Assembly (NCBI RefSeq): GCF_003096415.1
Contig: NZ_QEKH01000033.1
Location: 1 to 59,282, forward strand
Length of the DNA: 59,282 bases
Direction of reading: 5' to 3'
From: Victivallis vadensis
GTDB lineage: Bacteria; Verrucomicrobiota; Lentisphaeria; Victivallales; Victivallaceae
The notes beneath the pieces are model-generated. The model had not been told where the DNA came from. It did not search any database and worked only from the letters and a program-made list of their open reading frames with translations. Positions 1 through 8,628 of the stretch are shown here, in pieces. A program made the position numbers and the translations under genes. Position 1 is the stretch's first letter. Every line of letters begins with the position of its first letter.

Positions 1-50
1 GGCGATGGTACTGTATAATTGACTATGGGAGAGTAGCACGGTGCCGGAAA
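1..50 (+). rRNA. rrf: 5S rRNA, 3' end only
   Basis: The window opens inside a 5S ribosomal RNA. The stretch GGCGATGGTACTG, then GGGAGAGTAGCACGGTGCCGG, is the characteristic 3' half of bacterial 5S rRNA (helix IV/V and the closing 3' strand of helix I). The 5' part lies outside the window, so the end of an rRNA operon is probably cut by the left edge. The 3' end is placed just before the T-run at 51-57; exact processing cannot be seen. Confidence 0.85.
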
Positions 51-57
51 TTTTTTT

Positions 58-96
58 ACCTCAAGTTGCTTCGCACACAACTTGAGGTTTTTTTTT
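58..96 (+). terminator. Intrinsic terminator of the rRNA operon
   Basis: A perfect 11-bp stem, ACCTCAAGTTG (58-68) with CAACTTGAGGT (78-88), closes a 9-nt loop and is followed by an uninterrupted T-run to 96. It sits directly behind the 5S end, so it most likely terminates rRNA transcription. Confidence 0.9.
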
Positions 97-345
97 GCCC
101 GTGCGGCGGCAAGGTGCCGCTGCCGGGTGCGCACGCCAATGCCCCTACGGGGGGCGTGCGGGCGGCCGGTACAGGCAGGCATTGGTCGGTCGGCAAAGCC
201 ATTTACGCGGCCCCGTGCTCACTACCCTCCGGGCAGCTCCGCTTGTTCCTGTACTCAAAAGTTGTCACCCCCTCCGGGCTGCTGGCCTGGGCTTGAGGCA
301 TGGGCACTGACACACCGACTTCCACGGAAGGGCACGGAGCGGCAA
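97..345. repeat. Dispersed hairpin-rich repeat, copy R1
   Basis: G+C-rich non-coding stretch between the rRNA terminator and the hisC promoter. It holds the family core GGCAAGGTGCCG followed by GCGCACGCCAATGCCCCT-type sequence and a GGGGGGC-containing arm; almost the same order of motifs recurs at about 26170-26230 and, inverted, at about 4035-4095. Short open frames here (for example 82-516) are explained by the base composition and the repeat, not by a gene. Outer limits are approximate. Confidence 0.7.
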
Positions 346-350
346 AGGAA

Positions 351-379
351 TTGTATTTTCTGGAGTGCGGCGGTATATT
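351..379 (+). promoter_or_regulatory. Sigma-70-like promoter for hisC
   Basis: A -35 element TTGTAT (351-356), a 17-nt spacer and a -10 element TATATT (374-379) lie about 40 nt before the hisC start. Spacing is ideal and both hexamers are close to consensus. Inferred by eye only. Confidence 0.55.
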
Positions 380-418
380 ATAGTTCCGACAAGATCGATA
401 TCATACTGGAGCGTTGTA

Positions 419-1477
419 ATGAAGTCTTATTTCAGACCGGAAATCGATGCAATGGCGGGATACGTGCCCGGCGAACAGCCGAAGATGGCCAATCTCGTCA
501 AGCTGAACACCAATGAAAACCCCTATCCGGCTTCGCCGCGTGTGCGGGAGGTGATCGCCGGTTTCGACCATGCGAAGCTCCGGCGTTATCCTGAACCGAT
601 GGCCGATACGCTGCGCGATGAAATTGCCGGCGTACTCGGAGTGAAACGGGAGAATATTATTGCAGGCAACGGTTCGGATGATATTCTGACTATGACGTTC
701 CGGGCATTTACTGCGCCGGACCGGCCGTTGGCTTGCCTCGATCCGACCTATTCGCTTTATTTTGAATTGGCGAAGATGCAGGGGGCTCCGGTGATTCGGA
801 TCGGACTTGATCCCGAAGATTTTTCGATGCCGGAAAATCTGCTTGAACAGGCGGCTGACGCCAATCTGCTGATCATTACCCGGCCCAATGCGCCGACAGG
901 AAACTCTTTCGACCGTGAGCGGATGCGCGATATCTGCCGGAAATTCGACGGCATCGTGTTTTTCGATGAGGCTTATGCGGATTTTGCGGAAGACAACTGC
1001 ATGGAGTTCGCGACGGAATTCGACAATGTGATCGTATCCCGCACGTTCTCCAAAAGCTATTCGCTGGCCGGGCTGCGGCTCGGGTATGCGGTCGGCAATC
1101 CGAAGGTGATCGAGGGACTTTTCAAGCTCAAGGATTCCTATAATCTCGACATGCTGACGCAGGAGATCGGACGCGCCGCGTTTGCGGACCGCGATTATCT
1201 CCGGGAGTGCTGCGAACAGGTGAAGGCGACCCGCGCCTATCTCGACGCGGAGCTGAAGAAGATCGGTTTCCGGGTGGTGCCGTCGCAGACCAATTTCCTG
1301 TTCGCGGCTCCGCCGGACGAAGATGGCGGGAACTATTTCCGCAGATTGCGCGAGCAGGCGATCATTGTGCGTTATTTCCCGGGGGAAGTCACCGGCAGGT
1401 ATGTCCGGATCACCATTGGCACCCCGGAGGAGATGGATCATCTGCTTGATGTGACCCGGGCCATTTACGGGAAATGA
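419..1477 (+). CDS. hisC: Histidinol-phosphate aminotransferase
   Basis: A PLP-dependent class I/II aminotransferase of 352 residues that would convert imidazole-acetol phosphate plus glutamate to L-histidinol phosphate in histidine synthesis, in the cytoplasm. Seen in the sequence: the N-terminal LNTNENPYPASP segment typical of HisC, the cofactor-contacting RPNAPTG motif, the FFDEAYADF block, and the PLP-binding lysine at about residue 212 in FSKSYSLAGLRLGYA. The length fits the family. I chose ATG 419 rather than the upstream GTG at 365 because GGAG precedes it and homologues begin near MKSYFRPE. The stop overlaps the next gene by ATGA, so the two are probably co-transcribed. No other his gene is nearby. 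Close relatives act on tyrosine or phenylalanine, so substrate is likely but not certain. Confidence 0.9.
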   Translation: MKSYFRPEIDAMAGYVPGEQPKMANLVKLNTNENPYPASPRVREVIAGFDHAKLRRYPEPMADTLRDEIAGVLGVKRENIIAGNGSDDILTMTFRAFTAPDRPLACLDPTYSLYFELAKMQGAPVIRIGLDPEDFSMPENLLEQAADANLLIITRPNAPTGNSFDRERMRDICRKFDGIVFFDEAYADFAEDNCMEFATEFDNVIVSRTFSKSYSLAGLRLGYAVGNPKVIEGLFKLKDSYNLDMLTQEIGRAAFADRDYLRECCEQVKATRAYLDAELKKIGFRVVPSQTNFLFAAPPDEDGGNYFRRLREQAIIVRYFPGEVTGRYVRITIGTPEEMDHLLDVTRAIYGK

Positions 1478-2283
1478 GCGGAATGCGGAAAGCTGTCGGA
1501 TTTTTTCTCCTTTTCATGACCGTTTCGCTGCTGTTGAGCGCGGTGGAACCGGTGCGCATTGCCGATGCGACGCCGGCCGGAGATTCGGCGGTCAGCAGTC
1601 TTGCGCTGCAGCTCTCGCTGGAGAAGCCGGGAAAATACGATATTTCCATTGAGCGGCTCTCCGCGGAGAAGGCGTTGGCGAAATTCAATTCCGGCCGGGC
1701 CGATCTGGTCCTGATTCGGGAAGTCAAGCTGCCGGAGGGGCAGAGGAACGGCATCCTGCATCCTTATGCCGTGGGGGCGGCGGTATTCTATGTGAATCCG
1801 GCCAATCCGCTGGATGATGTGACTCCGGAGCACCTGATCCAGCTGTTGAGCGGTCCCGCTCCCGACTGGGCCAGGGTAACGGGCGAGAAAACCCGGCTCT
1901 ATCGGCTGGGGCTGCGCCGCAACGCTGCCGGCTACGGCCTGCCGGAACGGATGCTGAAGGTGAAGCCCGGGGAGTTTGACAAGGATATGTTCCGGGTCGG
2001 TTCCAATGCGGAATTGCAGCTGCTGACCGCCGGCAGTGCCGAGGCGCTCGGTGCGGGAATCTTTTCCGCGGTGATGCCGGATACGGTGAAAACATTGAAG
2101 ATCAATGGAGTCGCTCCGCTGCTCAAGACCGTCAAAGACGGCAGCTATCCGTTCTGTGAGCGGTATATCCTGTTGGTTCCGGCGGCGCCGTCCCCGGCTG
2201 TAGCCGCTTTCGTGGAATTGATGCACGGCGCGGATTTCCGCAGGTATCTTGAGGAATCCGGCCGGTTGTCTTTGCTGCCCTGA
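1474..2283 (+). CDS. Exported PstS-like substrate-binding protein
   Basis: A 269-residue protein with an N-terminal signal sequence (basic start, then FFLLFMTVSLLLSA). The body resembles the periplasmic phosphate-binding (PstS/PBP-like) fold: a VFYVNPANPLDDVTPEHL segment recalls the PstS block that introduces the ligand loop, and the C-terminus has a YPFCERYILLVP strand typical of that family. It is shorter than usual PstS and no permease or ATPase gene is adjacent, so a transport role is not established; it may be a stand-alone sensor or scavenging protein. The start overlaps the hisC stop (ATGA); ATG 1483 is an alternative start. A GAACCGG/CCGGTTC hairpin (2282-2304) overlaps the stop codon. 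Confidence 0.65.
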   Translation: MSGMRKAVGFFLLFMTVSLLLSAVEPVRIADATPAGDSAVSSLALQLSLEKPGKYDISIERLSAEKALAKFNSGRADLVLIREVKLPEGQRNGILHPYAVGAAVFYVNPANPLDDVTPEHLIQLLSGPAPDWARVTGEKTRLYRLGLRRNAAGYGLPERMLKVKPGEFDKDMFRVGSNAELQLLTAGSAEALGAGIFSAVMPDTVKTLKINGVAPLLKTVKDGSYPFCERYILLVPAAPSPAVAAFVELMHGADFRRYLEESGRLSLLP

Positions 2284-2400
2284 ACCGGTTTCCGTTTCCG
2301 GTTCTGTCCGGACCCGGATAAAAAATTATTCGGAACCCCTTGATTTTTTGGGAAAACATTTTATAATGAAAGTCACAGGTTGGAGTTCCGCTGAAACCAT

Positions 2401-2530
2401 TAACCATAACACAGGATTGAAATCAGATTTTTTCTCTATTCTTAACAACTATAACGTAAGGATTGAAACAAGGTTTTTTCTTTCCCCGAAACTATAAAAC
2501 GTAAGGATTGGAATTAGTTTTTTTCTTTCA
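2401..2530. repeat. Three imperfect tandem units of about 45 bp
   Basis: A GGATTG word occurs at 2414, 2460 and 2505, each time preceded by ATAAC/AAACGTAA-type sequence and followed 10-15 nt later by a T-run and TCT. Unit spacing is 46 and 45 nt. The block lies in the non-coding gap between the PstS-like gene and the LacI promoter. No function is evident; it is too short-period and too divergent for a CRISPR array. Confidence 0.5.
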
Positions 2531-2546
2531 CTGACGGCAGCCTGTG

Positions 2547-2582
2547 AGGCCGGGACGCAAGAACGCATCCCGGCCTTTTCCA
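2547..2582 (+). terminator. Candidate intrinsic terminator
   Basis: AGGCCGGGA (2547-2555) pairs with TCCCGGCCT (2568-2576), and the stem is followed by TTTTCC. It lies behind the tandem repeats and before the LacI promoter, so it could end the hisC transcript. The T-run is short. Confidence 0.5.
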
Positions 2583-2627
2583 TTTCCGGATTTTCGGAAA
2601 TTCTTCGTACTTTTTTTACTTCCCCTC

Positions 2628-2656
2628 TTGACATCGACAGTGAAATCGAGTATAAT
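2628..2656 (+). promoter_or_regulatory. Consensus sigma-70 promoter for the LacI gene
   Basis: A perfect TTGACA (2628-2633) and a perfect TATAAT (2651-2656) are separated by exactly 17 nt. The start codon at 2702 or 2705 follows at a normal distance. ACGAT occurs twice downstream (about 2670 and 2682) and might be part of an operator; this is weak. Confidence 0.8.
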
Positions 2657-2701
2657 TAAATATGAAAGAACGATTCAGCAAACGATCAGGCAAATAAACC
2701 G

Positions 2702-3739
2702 ATGATGAAGAAAAAGAGCGTCAAACTCAAGGATATCGCGATTCAGGCGGAGGTTTCGGTGGCGACGGTTTCCGCCGCGCTCAACGGGACCGGCCGGATC
2801 GGCGACGAGCTCCGTTCCCGGATCATGGAAGTGGCCCGGCAGATGAACTATGAACCCAATCTCGCCGCCAGGCTGCTCAAGCAGAAGCATTGTAACGACA
2901 TCGGCCTGGTGATCAGCGATCCGCCGCGCCGCATCGCCGGTTCCGGCTTCTTCCAGCCGATGATCTACCACTTTATCCAGCTCTGCGATGAACAGGGCAT
3001 CCGCTGCCAGATTGAGTATCACGATCCGGATGTGAAGGATGGACAGGTTCCCGCGCTGATGACCGGCGGCTTCACCGGCGGCGTGCTGTACGGAGGCGCG
3101 GTCGGCACCGCCACGCGCCGGTGGATCAAGGAGAATCCCTCGTTTCCGATCGTAACCTTCGAGGATCGCGACTTCGAGTACACGATTCACTCCCGTTACG
3201 ATCTGGCCGCCTACCGCATGGTGCAGCACCTCGCCGCCCTCGGCCATCGCCATGTCGCCCTGCTGGCCGGTCTGCCCCGCTATGAACTGCAGCAGGGGAT
3301 GCGCGAAGGATTTACCCGCGCGGTTGCGGATTTCCGGCTCGACGCCGCCTGCTGGGATCGGGAATACGCCTTCCGCCTCGAAAATGACGCCGACACCATG
3401 CGCGAAGGCGTGGAATATTGTGAAAAGCTGTTCGCGCGGACAGTTCGGCCGACCGCGCTGGTGATTTCGGATGCGCGCCTCGCCAAAGCCGCCCTCTATA
3501 CCGCCCTGAAGCACGGCATCGATGTCCCCCGCGACCTGAGCATCTTCACCTGCGGCAATGAATATGAAACGGAGCAGGTCTATCCGGCGCTGTCGTCGAT
3601 CCGCTGGAACGCTCACGAAGCGATTTACAAGGCGTACCACCTGCTCCGCAGCCTGATGGAAGGGCGCATTCCGGCGGAAAAGGTGATCGAAGTGGAACCC
3701 GTGCTGACGCTCCGCGACAGCACCGCCCGTTGTTCGTAA
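2702..3739 (+). CDS. LacI-family transcriptional regulator
   Basis: A 345-residue DNA-binding regulator. Residues 8-60 form the LacI helix-turn-helix (KLKDIAIQAEVSVATVSAALN) and hinge helix (PNLAARLLKQ); the rest is a periplasmic-binding-protein-like effector domain with the VTFEDRDFEY and ALVISDARLAKAAL blocks. Such proteins repress sugar-use genes until a sugar or sugar phosphate binds. It lies upstream of, and in the same direction as, a pseudopilin gene and a two-CBM glycosidase, so these are the likely targets. ATG 2705 is an equally possible start. The C-terminus is slightly short but complete. Confidence 0.88.
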   Translation: MMKKKSVKLKDIAIQAEVSVATVSAALNGTGRIGDELRSRIMEVARQMNYEPNLAARLLKQKHCNDIGLVISDPPRRIAGSGFFQPMIYHFIQLCDEQGIRCQIEYHDPDVKDGQVPALMTGGFTGGVLYGGAVGTATRRWIKENPSFPIVTFEDRDFEYTIHSRYDLAAYRMVQHLAALGHRHVALLAGLPRYELQQGMREGFTRAVADFRLDAACWDREYAFRLENDADTMREGVEYCEKLFARTVRPTALVISDARLAKAALYTALKHGIDVPRDLSIFTCGNEYETEQVYPALSSIRWNAHEAIYKAYHLLRSLMEGRIPAEKVIEVEPVLTLRDSTARCS

Positions 3740-3780
3740 GCGGTATGGACGCGACCTGCTTTGCTGACAGGAAAATATGG

Positions 3781-3793
3781 TTTAACGATTAAA
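3781..3793. promoter_or_regulatory. Possible LacI-type operator
   Basis: TTTAACGATTAAA is a 5-bp inverted repeat around a central CGA, about 50 nt before the pseudopilin start. Its place between the LacI gene and its presumed targets fits an operator, but the site is short and A+T-rich sequence makes such repeats easily by chance. Confidence 0.3.
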
Positions 3794-3841
3794 AATGGCC
3801 CAGATGAATAAAGCGACAATCAAACCAGCAGGAGAGTGGAG

Positions 3842-4819
3842 ATGAAAGTGCAAAAGATGTTTACATTGATCGAAGTGCTGATTGTGATAGCGATCATCGC
3901 CATACTTTCTTTTCCCGGTGAAAAGAAAGTAGGCAAAGAAAAGCCGTATAACGGCATGTGCGTCACTTCGTTCCTATTTATGCCGCTGGTGGGCTTCGCC
4001 CCCCCGGCACCCCGGAAAAAATCAGGAAATGACCCGCGCGCCCCCCGCAGGGGCATTGGCGCGCGTTACCTGGCGGCGGCACCTTGCCGCACGCTGGTGG
4101 ACTTCGCCCCCCGGAAAAAGCGCTGTTTTACCCTTATTGAGCTGCTCATCGTCATAGCGATGATCGCGATTCTGGCGGCGATGCTGCTGCCTGCGCTGAA
4201 TAAGGCGCGCGAGAGTGCGAAAAGTATCGGTTGCGTCAATAATTTAAAACAGATCAATCTCGCGCACGGCCTCTACTCCGACGACAGCCGCGACTATATC
4301 GCGGCGGGGTTTCAGGCAAAGACCAAGATCGCGTGGCCGGTCTTTCTGACTCCTTATATCGGCCGTTCGGGGGCGGAGAAGATTTTCCGCTGTCCCGGTT
4401 CGACTCCCGCGAGCAGCAAATCGATGAAGTGGTATGTCGGCATTTCCCCGAAGTTCCCGGAAGAGTGTCAGATCAGTTATGCGCAGAGCGTGGATATCTC
4501 CCAGCTTGCCAACAACGCGGGCGTTCAGCAGCTGAAATACCACAAGCGCGGCGAATTCAAAAAGCCGAGCATCACCGGAATCGGCTTCGACGCCTATATG
4601 AACAAGTGTCCGTTTGAAAGCTGCGCCGGTTACTACTCCTTGACCAATGCCTCCCACTTCTACGGACAGGATTACGGCCACGGCGGCGGCGTCAATCTGA
4701 TGCTGCTGGACGGACACGTCGGAAAAATCACCAGAAACCAGATCGATGTCGCGGTCCTGAGTTCCGACAACCGGATCAAGAACTTCGGCATCAACTGGAA
4801 AACCACCGATAACTTCTGA
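3842..4819 (+). CDS. H-X9-DG pseudopilin-like protein with duplicated leader
   Basis: A 325-residue type IV pilin/type II secretion pseudopilin-like protein. It carries two complete prepilin signals: [16 protein letters not shown] near the N-terminus and, about 90 residues later, [20 protein letters not shown] followed by [22 protein letters not shown]. The C-terminal [14 protein letters not shown] fits the H-X9-DG signature of prepilin-processing-associated proteins. The segment between the two leaders is a dispersed repeat (R2) read in frame. ATG 3842 is chosen over GTG 3836 because AGGAGAG lies at the right distance. The next gene begins 8 nt after the stop, so they are co-transcribed. Which leader is processed cannot be told; the first may be a relic, or the gene may be a fusion of two pilin 5' ends. 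Confidence 0.82.
   Translation: MKVQKMFTLIEVLIVIAIIAILSFPGEKKVGKEKPYNGMCVTSFLFMPLVGFAPPAPRKKSGNDPRAPRRGIGARYLAAAPCRTLVDFAPRKKRCFTLIELLIVIAMIAILAAMLLPALNKARESAKSIGCVNNLKQINLAHGLYSDDSRDYIAAGFQAKTKIAWPVFLTPYIGRSGAEKIFRCPGSTPASSKSMKWYVGISPKFPEECQISYAQSVDISQLANNAGVQQLKYHKRGEFKKPSITGIGFDAYMNKCPFESCAGYYSLTNASHFYGQDYGHGGGVNLMLLDGHVGKITRNQIDVAVLSSDNRIKNFGINWKTTDNF
3905..4125. repeat. Dispersed hairpin-rich repeat, copy R2, inside a pseudopilin gene
   Basis: This part of the pseudopilin gene matches the inverse of R1: GCGGCACCTTGCCGC preceded by GCATTGGCGCGCG and a CCCCCCGCAGGGG arm. A word of the form CTGGTGGRCTTCGCCCCCC occurs twice, at about 3983 and 4093, flanking the core as a direct repeat. Protein encoded here is low-complexity (Pro/Arg/Gly-rich) and unlike any pilin. 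Limits are approximate. Confidence 0.75.
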
Positions 4820-4827
4820 GGATCGCC

Positions 4828-7446
4828 ATGACACTTTCTGCGAAAACACTGCTGGCCGGCGCTCTGCTGGGATTGGCCGGATTGCTTCCCGGAGCCGAAC
4901 TCTGGCAGGAGGCGGAACACTATGCCCGCACCAACTGGGATGGCGTCGCACTGTTCCTGCAGCCGGACGGCAAAGGAGCTTCGAACCACCGCGTATTGAA
5001 GCTATACAACGGCAAGGCGCCGGCGGATTCCGACGGCTATTTCGCCGAATATGAGATCGAAGTGCCGGAGGATGGCGAATACCACGTGTGGGCTTCGCTC
5101 TCCGATCCGGCTTCCAACTGGGCTTCGCCGGTCAAAATCCAGTTCGACGGCCTGCCGCAGATCGATACGTCGGGATGCCGCTGGAAATCCGGCGCTTACG
5201 GGCTGCCGCATCCCAACCGGGTGCTGGGCTGGATCAATCCCGGTTCGGTCAAGCTGACCAAAGGCAGGCATAAAGTGGTTTTCCGGGTTTCCGAACCGCG
5301 CAGGTCGGACCGGAAATTCATCAGCTATTTCGACGGCTTCTACCTGACCACCGCCGACAACGTCCGTCCTCCCGCAAGTTACCGCATCGCTCCGAATCTT
5401 CAGCCCGCCTGGCGGGACGTGGTGAAACGGGCCGGTTCCTATAAACAGCTGGCCGACAGCCTCAAATACGGTTCCGAGGTCTGGCGGGAGGCGGAGGACT
5501 ATGTGCGCACCAACTGGGGCGGCAAGGTTCTGCTCGCCCGCGAGGACGGCAAGGGCGCTTCCGGTTCGCAGATCCTGCGCGTCTACACCGGTAAGGCGCC
5601 GGAGGGAACGGACGGCTATTTCGCGGAATACCGTATCACAGTACCGGAGGACGGCGAGTACCATGTGTGGCTCTCCATCTCCGATCCCGGCTCCGCGTGG
5701 GCTTCGCCGGTCAGAATCCGGTTCGACGGTCAGCCGGAGCTGGATACCGCCGGAATGCGCTGGAAGAGCCGTCCTTACGGCAACGGCCAGCTCGGCTGGG
5801 TCACGCCGGGCAAAGTGAAGCTGACCAAGGGGGAACATCAGGTGACGGTCCGCGTCACCGATATGCGCAGGATGAGCAAACAGTATATCTGCTTTTTCGA
5901 CGGATTCTATCTCTGTACCGGGGAGTTCCCGACCCTGCCGGACAACTGCCGGATCGCTCCGAACCTCCAGCCGGAGTGGAAGGAGGTGCTGGAACGGGTC
6001 GGTTCATTCCGGCTGCATCTCTACGAGCTTGAAAAACAGCAGTTCAAAGCGGTGGTCGATACGCTTGCGCCGACGGAACAGATCAGCGACGCCAACGCCG
6101 AACTGGCCGAAAAGCGGCTGATGGCCCGTCCGCTGCCCGATCCGGCCGGACGGAAGCGGACGCACCGCTTCGGGGTGCACGGCATGGAGAAGCCGTTCGT
6201 GCTGGCGGGCGTGATGCCGAAAGAGACCGAACGCGCTTTCGAGCTGCTCGCCCGCGCCGGAGTGGATACGCTGCGCACCGCCGAGCTCTGCTGGCACCGG
6301 CTCGGCAACGACGCGCCGCCGAAGTTCGACTTCACTGAAATCGACTATCAGGTCAGGTTCGCGCAGAAGTACGGCATGAACTTCATGTTCACCATCGGCT
6401 ATCCGCCGGGAAAATTCAACTTCGGCGGCCACCACCTCTCCACCTTCCGCCCCGAACATGAAAAGCTCTTCCGGGAGTATCTGCGGATCATTCTGCCGAA
6501 ATATGACCGCTATGCGCAGTACTGGGAGTACTGCAACGAAGTCGATGCGCCGCAGGTGTGGTGGCGCAAGGCGACGGCCCGGGAATACGCCCGTGACTGC
6601 CGGATCGTCCGGGACGAGATGAAAAAGCTCGGCATCAGAACTCCGCTGCTCGGCGTTTCCGCGACCTATTCGCGCACCGACAGGCACGACCCGAAAGGGG
6701 AGGGACGCGCCTTTACCCGCACCGCCGCGGCCGCGGGAATGGCCGACGTGCTCGACGGCTATTCGCTGCACTACACCTGGCCGCTGAAGCAGCAGCCTTT
6801 CGTCGAATTTTTCCGCGACCTGACGCCCGGTGGCGCAAGCCGCCTGCTGGTCAACAGCGAGGAGGCCGGTTACACCCACCCGTCGGATGTGATCAAGCTC
6901 TTCGCCCGCGACTTCTACCTCTACGGCATGGAAAGCGTCTACTATTATGTGTCGCGGGACTGGATCGAGGCGGGGAATCCGATCTATTCCGGTTTGTTCG
7001 ATATCGACTGGCGGCCCAAGCTGCGGCTGCTCAGCTTCGCCGCGGCAGTGGATGCGATGAAAACCCGCGAACTTGCCGCGATGGCCGAACCGGCTCCCGG
7101 CGTCGAAGCCTATCTGCTCCGCAACCCGGAAAATCCTGCCGACTGTGCGGTGGTCCTGTGGAAAAACGGCGGCGATGAAGCCCACGGCAGCCGCTTCACC
7201 CGCACCGCCGCCCCCGCGCCGGTTCAAGTCGCCTTCCCCGCCGGAACCATTGTCAAAGCGGTGGACTGGAAGCTGGATGAACCCGCTTTCACCCCGGCGG
7301 CTCCCGTTTTTGAAATCGGCGCACAGCCATTGATCGTCTACTGCGACAGGTTGCCGGAGTGGACTCCGGTTACTCCGGAAGAGTGGCAAAAGACCCGTCA
7401 CGCAGTCGGCGTCAACACCTCCGAGGCCAATCTTCCGGGGCAGTAA
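4828..7446 (+). CDS. Exported clan GH-A-type glycosidase with two N-terminal CBM-like modules
   Basis: An 872-residue exported enzyme. Residues 1-24 are a signal peptide (LLAGALLGLAGLLPGAE). Two homologous beta-sandwich modules of about 160 residues follow (about 25-185 and 215-375), opening with LWQEAEHYARTNW and VWREAEDYVRTNW and ending with an FFDGFYL-type strand; they look like CBM6/35-type carbohydrate binders. From about residue 435 a TIM barrel carries a probable acid/base Glu571 in EYCNEVD and a nucleophile Glu678 (or 679) in NSEEAG; this order and the roughly 100-residue spacing fit clan GH-A (GH39-like). Substrate is unknown. It follows the pseudopilin by 8 nt and the LacI gene, forming a cassette. 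Confidence 0.8.
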   Translation: MTLSAKTLLAGALLGLAGLLPGAELWQEAEHYARTNWDGVALFLQPDGKGASNHRVLKLYNGKAPADSDGYFAEYEIEVPEDGEYHVWASLSDPASNWASPVKIQFDGLPQIDTSGCRWKSGAYGLPHPNRVLGWINPGSVKLTKGRHKVVFRVSEPRRSDRKFISYFDGFYLTTADNVRPPASYRIAPNLQPAWRDVVKRAGSYKQLADSLKYGSEVWREAEDYVRTNWGGKVLLAREDGKGASGSQILRVYTGKAPEGTDGYFAEYRITVPEDGEYHVWLSISDPGSAWASPVRIRFDGQPELDTAGMRWKSRPYGNGQLGWVTPGKVKLTKGEHQVTVRVTDMRRMSKQYICFFDGFYLCTGEFPTLPDNCRIAPNLQPEWKEVLERVGSFRLHLYELEKQQFKAVVDTLAPTEQISDANAELAEKRLMARPLPDPAGRKRTHRFGVHGMEKPFVLAGVMPKETERAFELLARAGVDTLRTAELCWHRLGNDAPPKFDFTEIDYQVRFAQKYGMNFMFTIGYPPGKFNFGGHHLSTFRPEHEKLFREYLRIILPKYDRYAQYWEYCNEVDAPQVWWRKATAREYARDCRIVRDEMKKLGIRTPLLGVSATYSRTDRHDPKGEGRAFTRTAAAAGMADVLDGYSLHYTWPLKQQPFVEFFRDLTPGGASRLLVNSEEAGYTHPSDVIKLFARDFYLYGMESVYYYVSRDWIEAGNPIYSGLFDIDWRPKLRLLSFAAAVDAMKTRELAAMAEPAPGVEAYLLRNPENPADCAVVLWKNGGDEAHGSRFTRTAAPAPVQVAFPAGTIVKAVDWKLDEPAFTPAAPVFEIGAQPLIVYCDRLPEWTPVTPEEWQKTRHAVGVNTSEANLPGQ

Positions 7447-7476
7447 AACCCGCTGTCGGGGATGGTTCAGGAGGAA

Positions 7477-8535
7477 TCAGCGGCCGGAGTATTTCCGGTA
7501 CATCTGCTGATAGAAGAGTGCTTTTTCGACTGGAACGCTGGCGGGCAGATGGTTGCCGCTGGCCAGAATGAAGTTGTTGCGCTTTTTGCCCCAGGCGAGC
7601 AGGTCGGCCATGTACTGTTCGATTTCGACATGGCCGGCGGAAGTCAGGAAGCGGCAGTCGATGCCTCCGGCCATGCCGCAGCGGTCGCCGTAAAGCTCGC
7701 CGAAGCGGCGCAGATCCGAAGTCGGCTCCATGACCAGCATGTCGATACCGAGTTCCACGAAATCGCCGAAAAATTCGTCGATGGTGCCGTCGGAAGTGAA
7801 GATCACCTTTTTTCCGGCGGATTTGACCGGTTCGATCAGCCGCTTCAGGTAGGGGAAAATGGTTTCGCGATACCAGCGCGGATGGGTGACGGGGCCTTCG
7901 GTCCAGCAGAGGTCGTCATGCACCATCATCACCGGGACGGAGGTTTCGGCGAATGCGTCGAAGAACTGCTTCACCCAGTGGAAATAGCTCTCCACCACCT
8001 CCTTGAACTCCTGTTCGTACAGCCCCATCAGCAACAGCAGCTGTTCGATCCCGTAGATTTCGATCAGCCCGGAAAAGAGGGTGGTGTAGACTCCGGCGGT
8101 ACTCAGGACGCCGGGATAGCGCCGCTGAACCTCCGCATAGTCACGCTCGAAACGCTCCACCAGCTCCCGGCGCGGAAAGAACGTGTATTCTTCGCTGGGG
8201 CGGAGCCGGATCGCCTCCTCGATGTCGGGATAGGCGACGCTGGTTTCGGCGGTGAAATCGCTGCCGTCGGAGGCGAACACCGCATGTCCCATATCAGTGA
8301 CGCGTCCGCCGGCGGCGAGGATGGTCTCCCGGGAGACTGTGACATGCCAGTTCAGGCTGTAATCCCACTGTTGCACGAAGCGGCGGACCGCCTCCTCCCG
8401 GCTCTCCTCGCCGGTGATCTCGACGCCGGTGACGGCGGTGAGCAGTTCGAGGTTGCCTTCCACGCCGTATTCGGTGCGTGGAATCCGGTCCGATGCCTGA
8501 TTGCAGATGGCCGCCCAGCCGTGTTCGTATGACAT
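7477..8535 (-). CDS. Uroporphyrinogen decarboxylase-like protein (atypical metal site)
   Basis: A 352-residue protein of the URO-D/methyltransferase fold, with the family blocks VMMVHDDLCWTEGPVTHP and a C-terminal CGMAGGIDCRFL segment. In corrinoid-dependent methyltransferases of this family the strand after the active-site helix carries His-x-Cys-Gly that binds zinc; here the equivalent position reads FTSDGTIDEFF, so the zinc ligands are absent. It is therefore unlikely to be a classic MtaA-type enzyme and its reaction is unknown. It is the last gene of a minus-strand operon, 93 nt after a cytoplasmic glycosidase, which suggests a role in converting the released sugar. True haem-pathway HemE is unlikely given context and divergence. 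Confidence 0.72.
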   Translation of the reverse strand: MSYEHGWAAICNQASDRIPRTEYGVEGNLELLTAVTGVEITGEESREEAVRRFVQQWDYSLNWHVTVSRETILAAGGRVTDMGHAVFASDGSDFTAETSVAYPDIEEAIRLRPSEEYTFFPRRELVERFERDYAEVQRRYPGVLSTAGVYTTLFSGLIEIYGIEQLLLLMGLYEQEFKEVVESYFHWVKQFFDAFAETSVPVMMVHDDLCWTEGPVTHPRWYRETIFPYLKRLIEPVKSAGKKVIFTSDGTIDEFFGDFVELGIDMLVMEPTSDLRRFGELYGDRCGMAGGIDCRFLTSAGHVEIEQYMADLLAWGKKRNNFILASGNHLPASVPVEKALFYQQMYRKYSGR

Positions 8536-8628
8536 GATGCACCTTCTGATTATGGAGTTTCATTCGGGAATGCACACATTCAGTTTAGCCGGTGCAGCCG
8601 GAAAAAGCAAGCCGGCCCGGGAATTTTT

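Noticed and set aside
82-516. 144-residue open frame across repeat R1
   Set aside because: It runs through a dispersed repeat and into hisC in another frame; no ribosome-binding site or protein features.
2414-2510. CRISPR array suggested by repeated GGATTGAAA
   Set aside because: Unit spacing is only 45-46 bp, the repeats are imperfect and short, and no cas genes are present.
7477-8535. HemE, the haem-pathway uroporphyrinogen decarboxylase
   Set aside because: The sequence is divergent, lacks the typical N-terminal HemE motifs and lies in a glycosidase operon.
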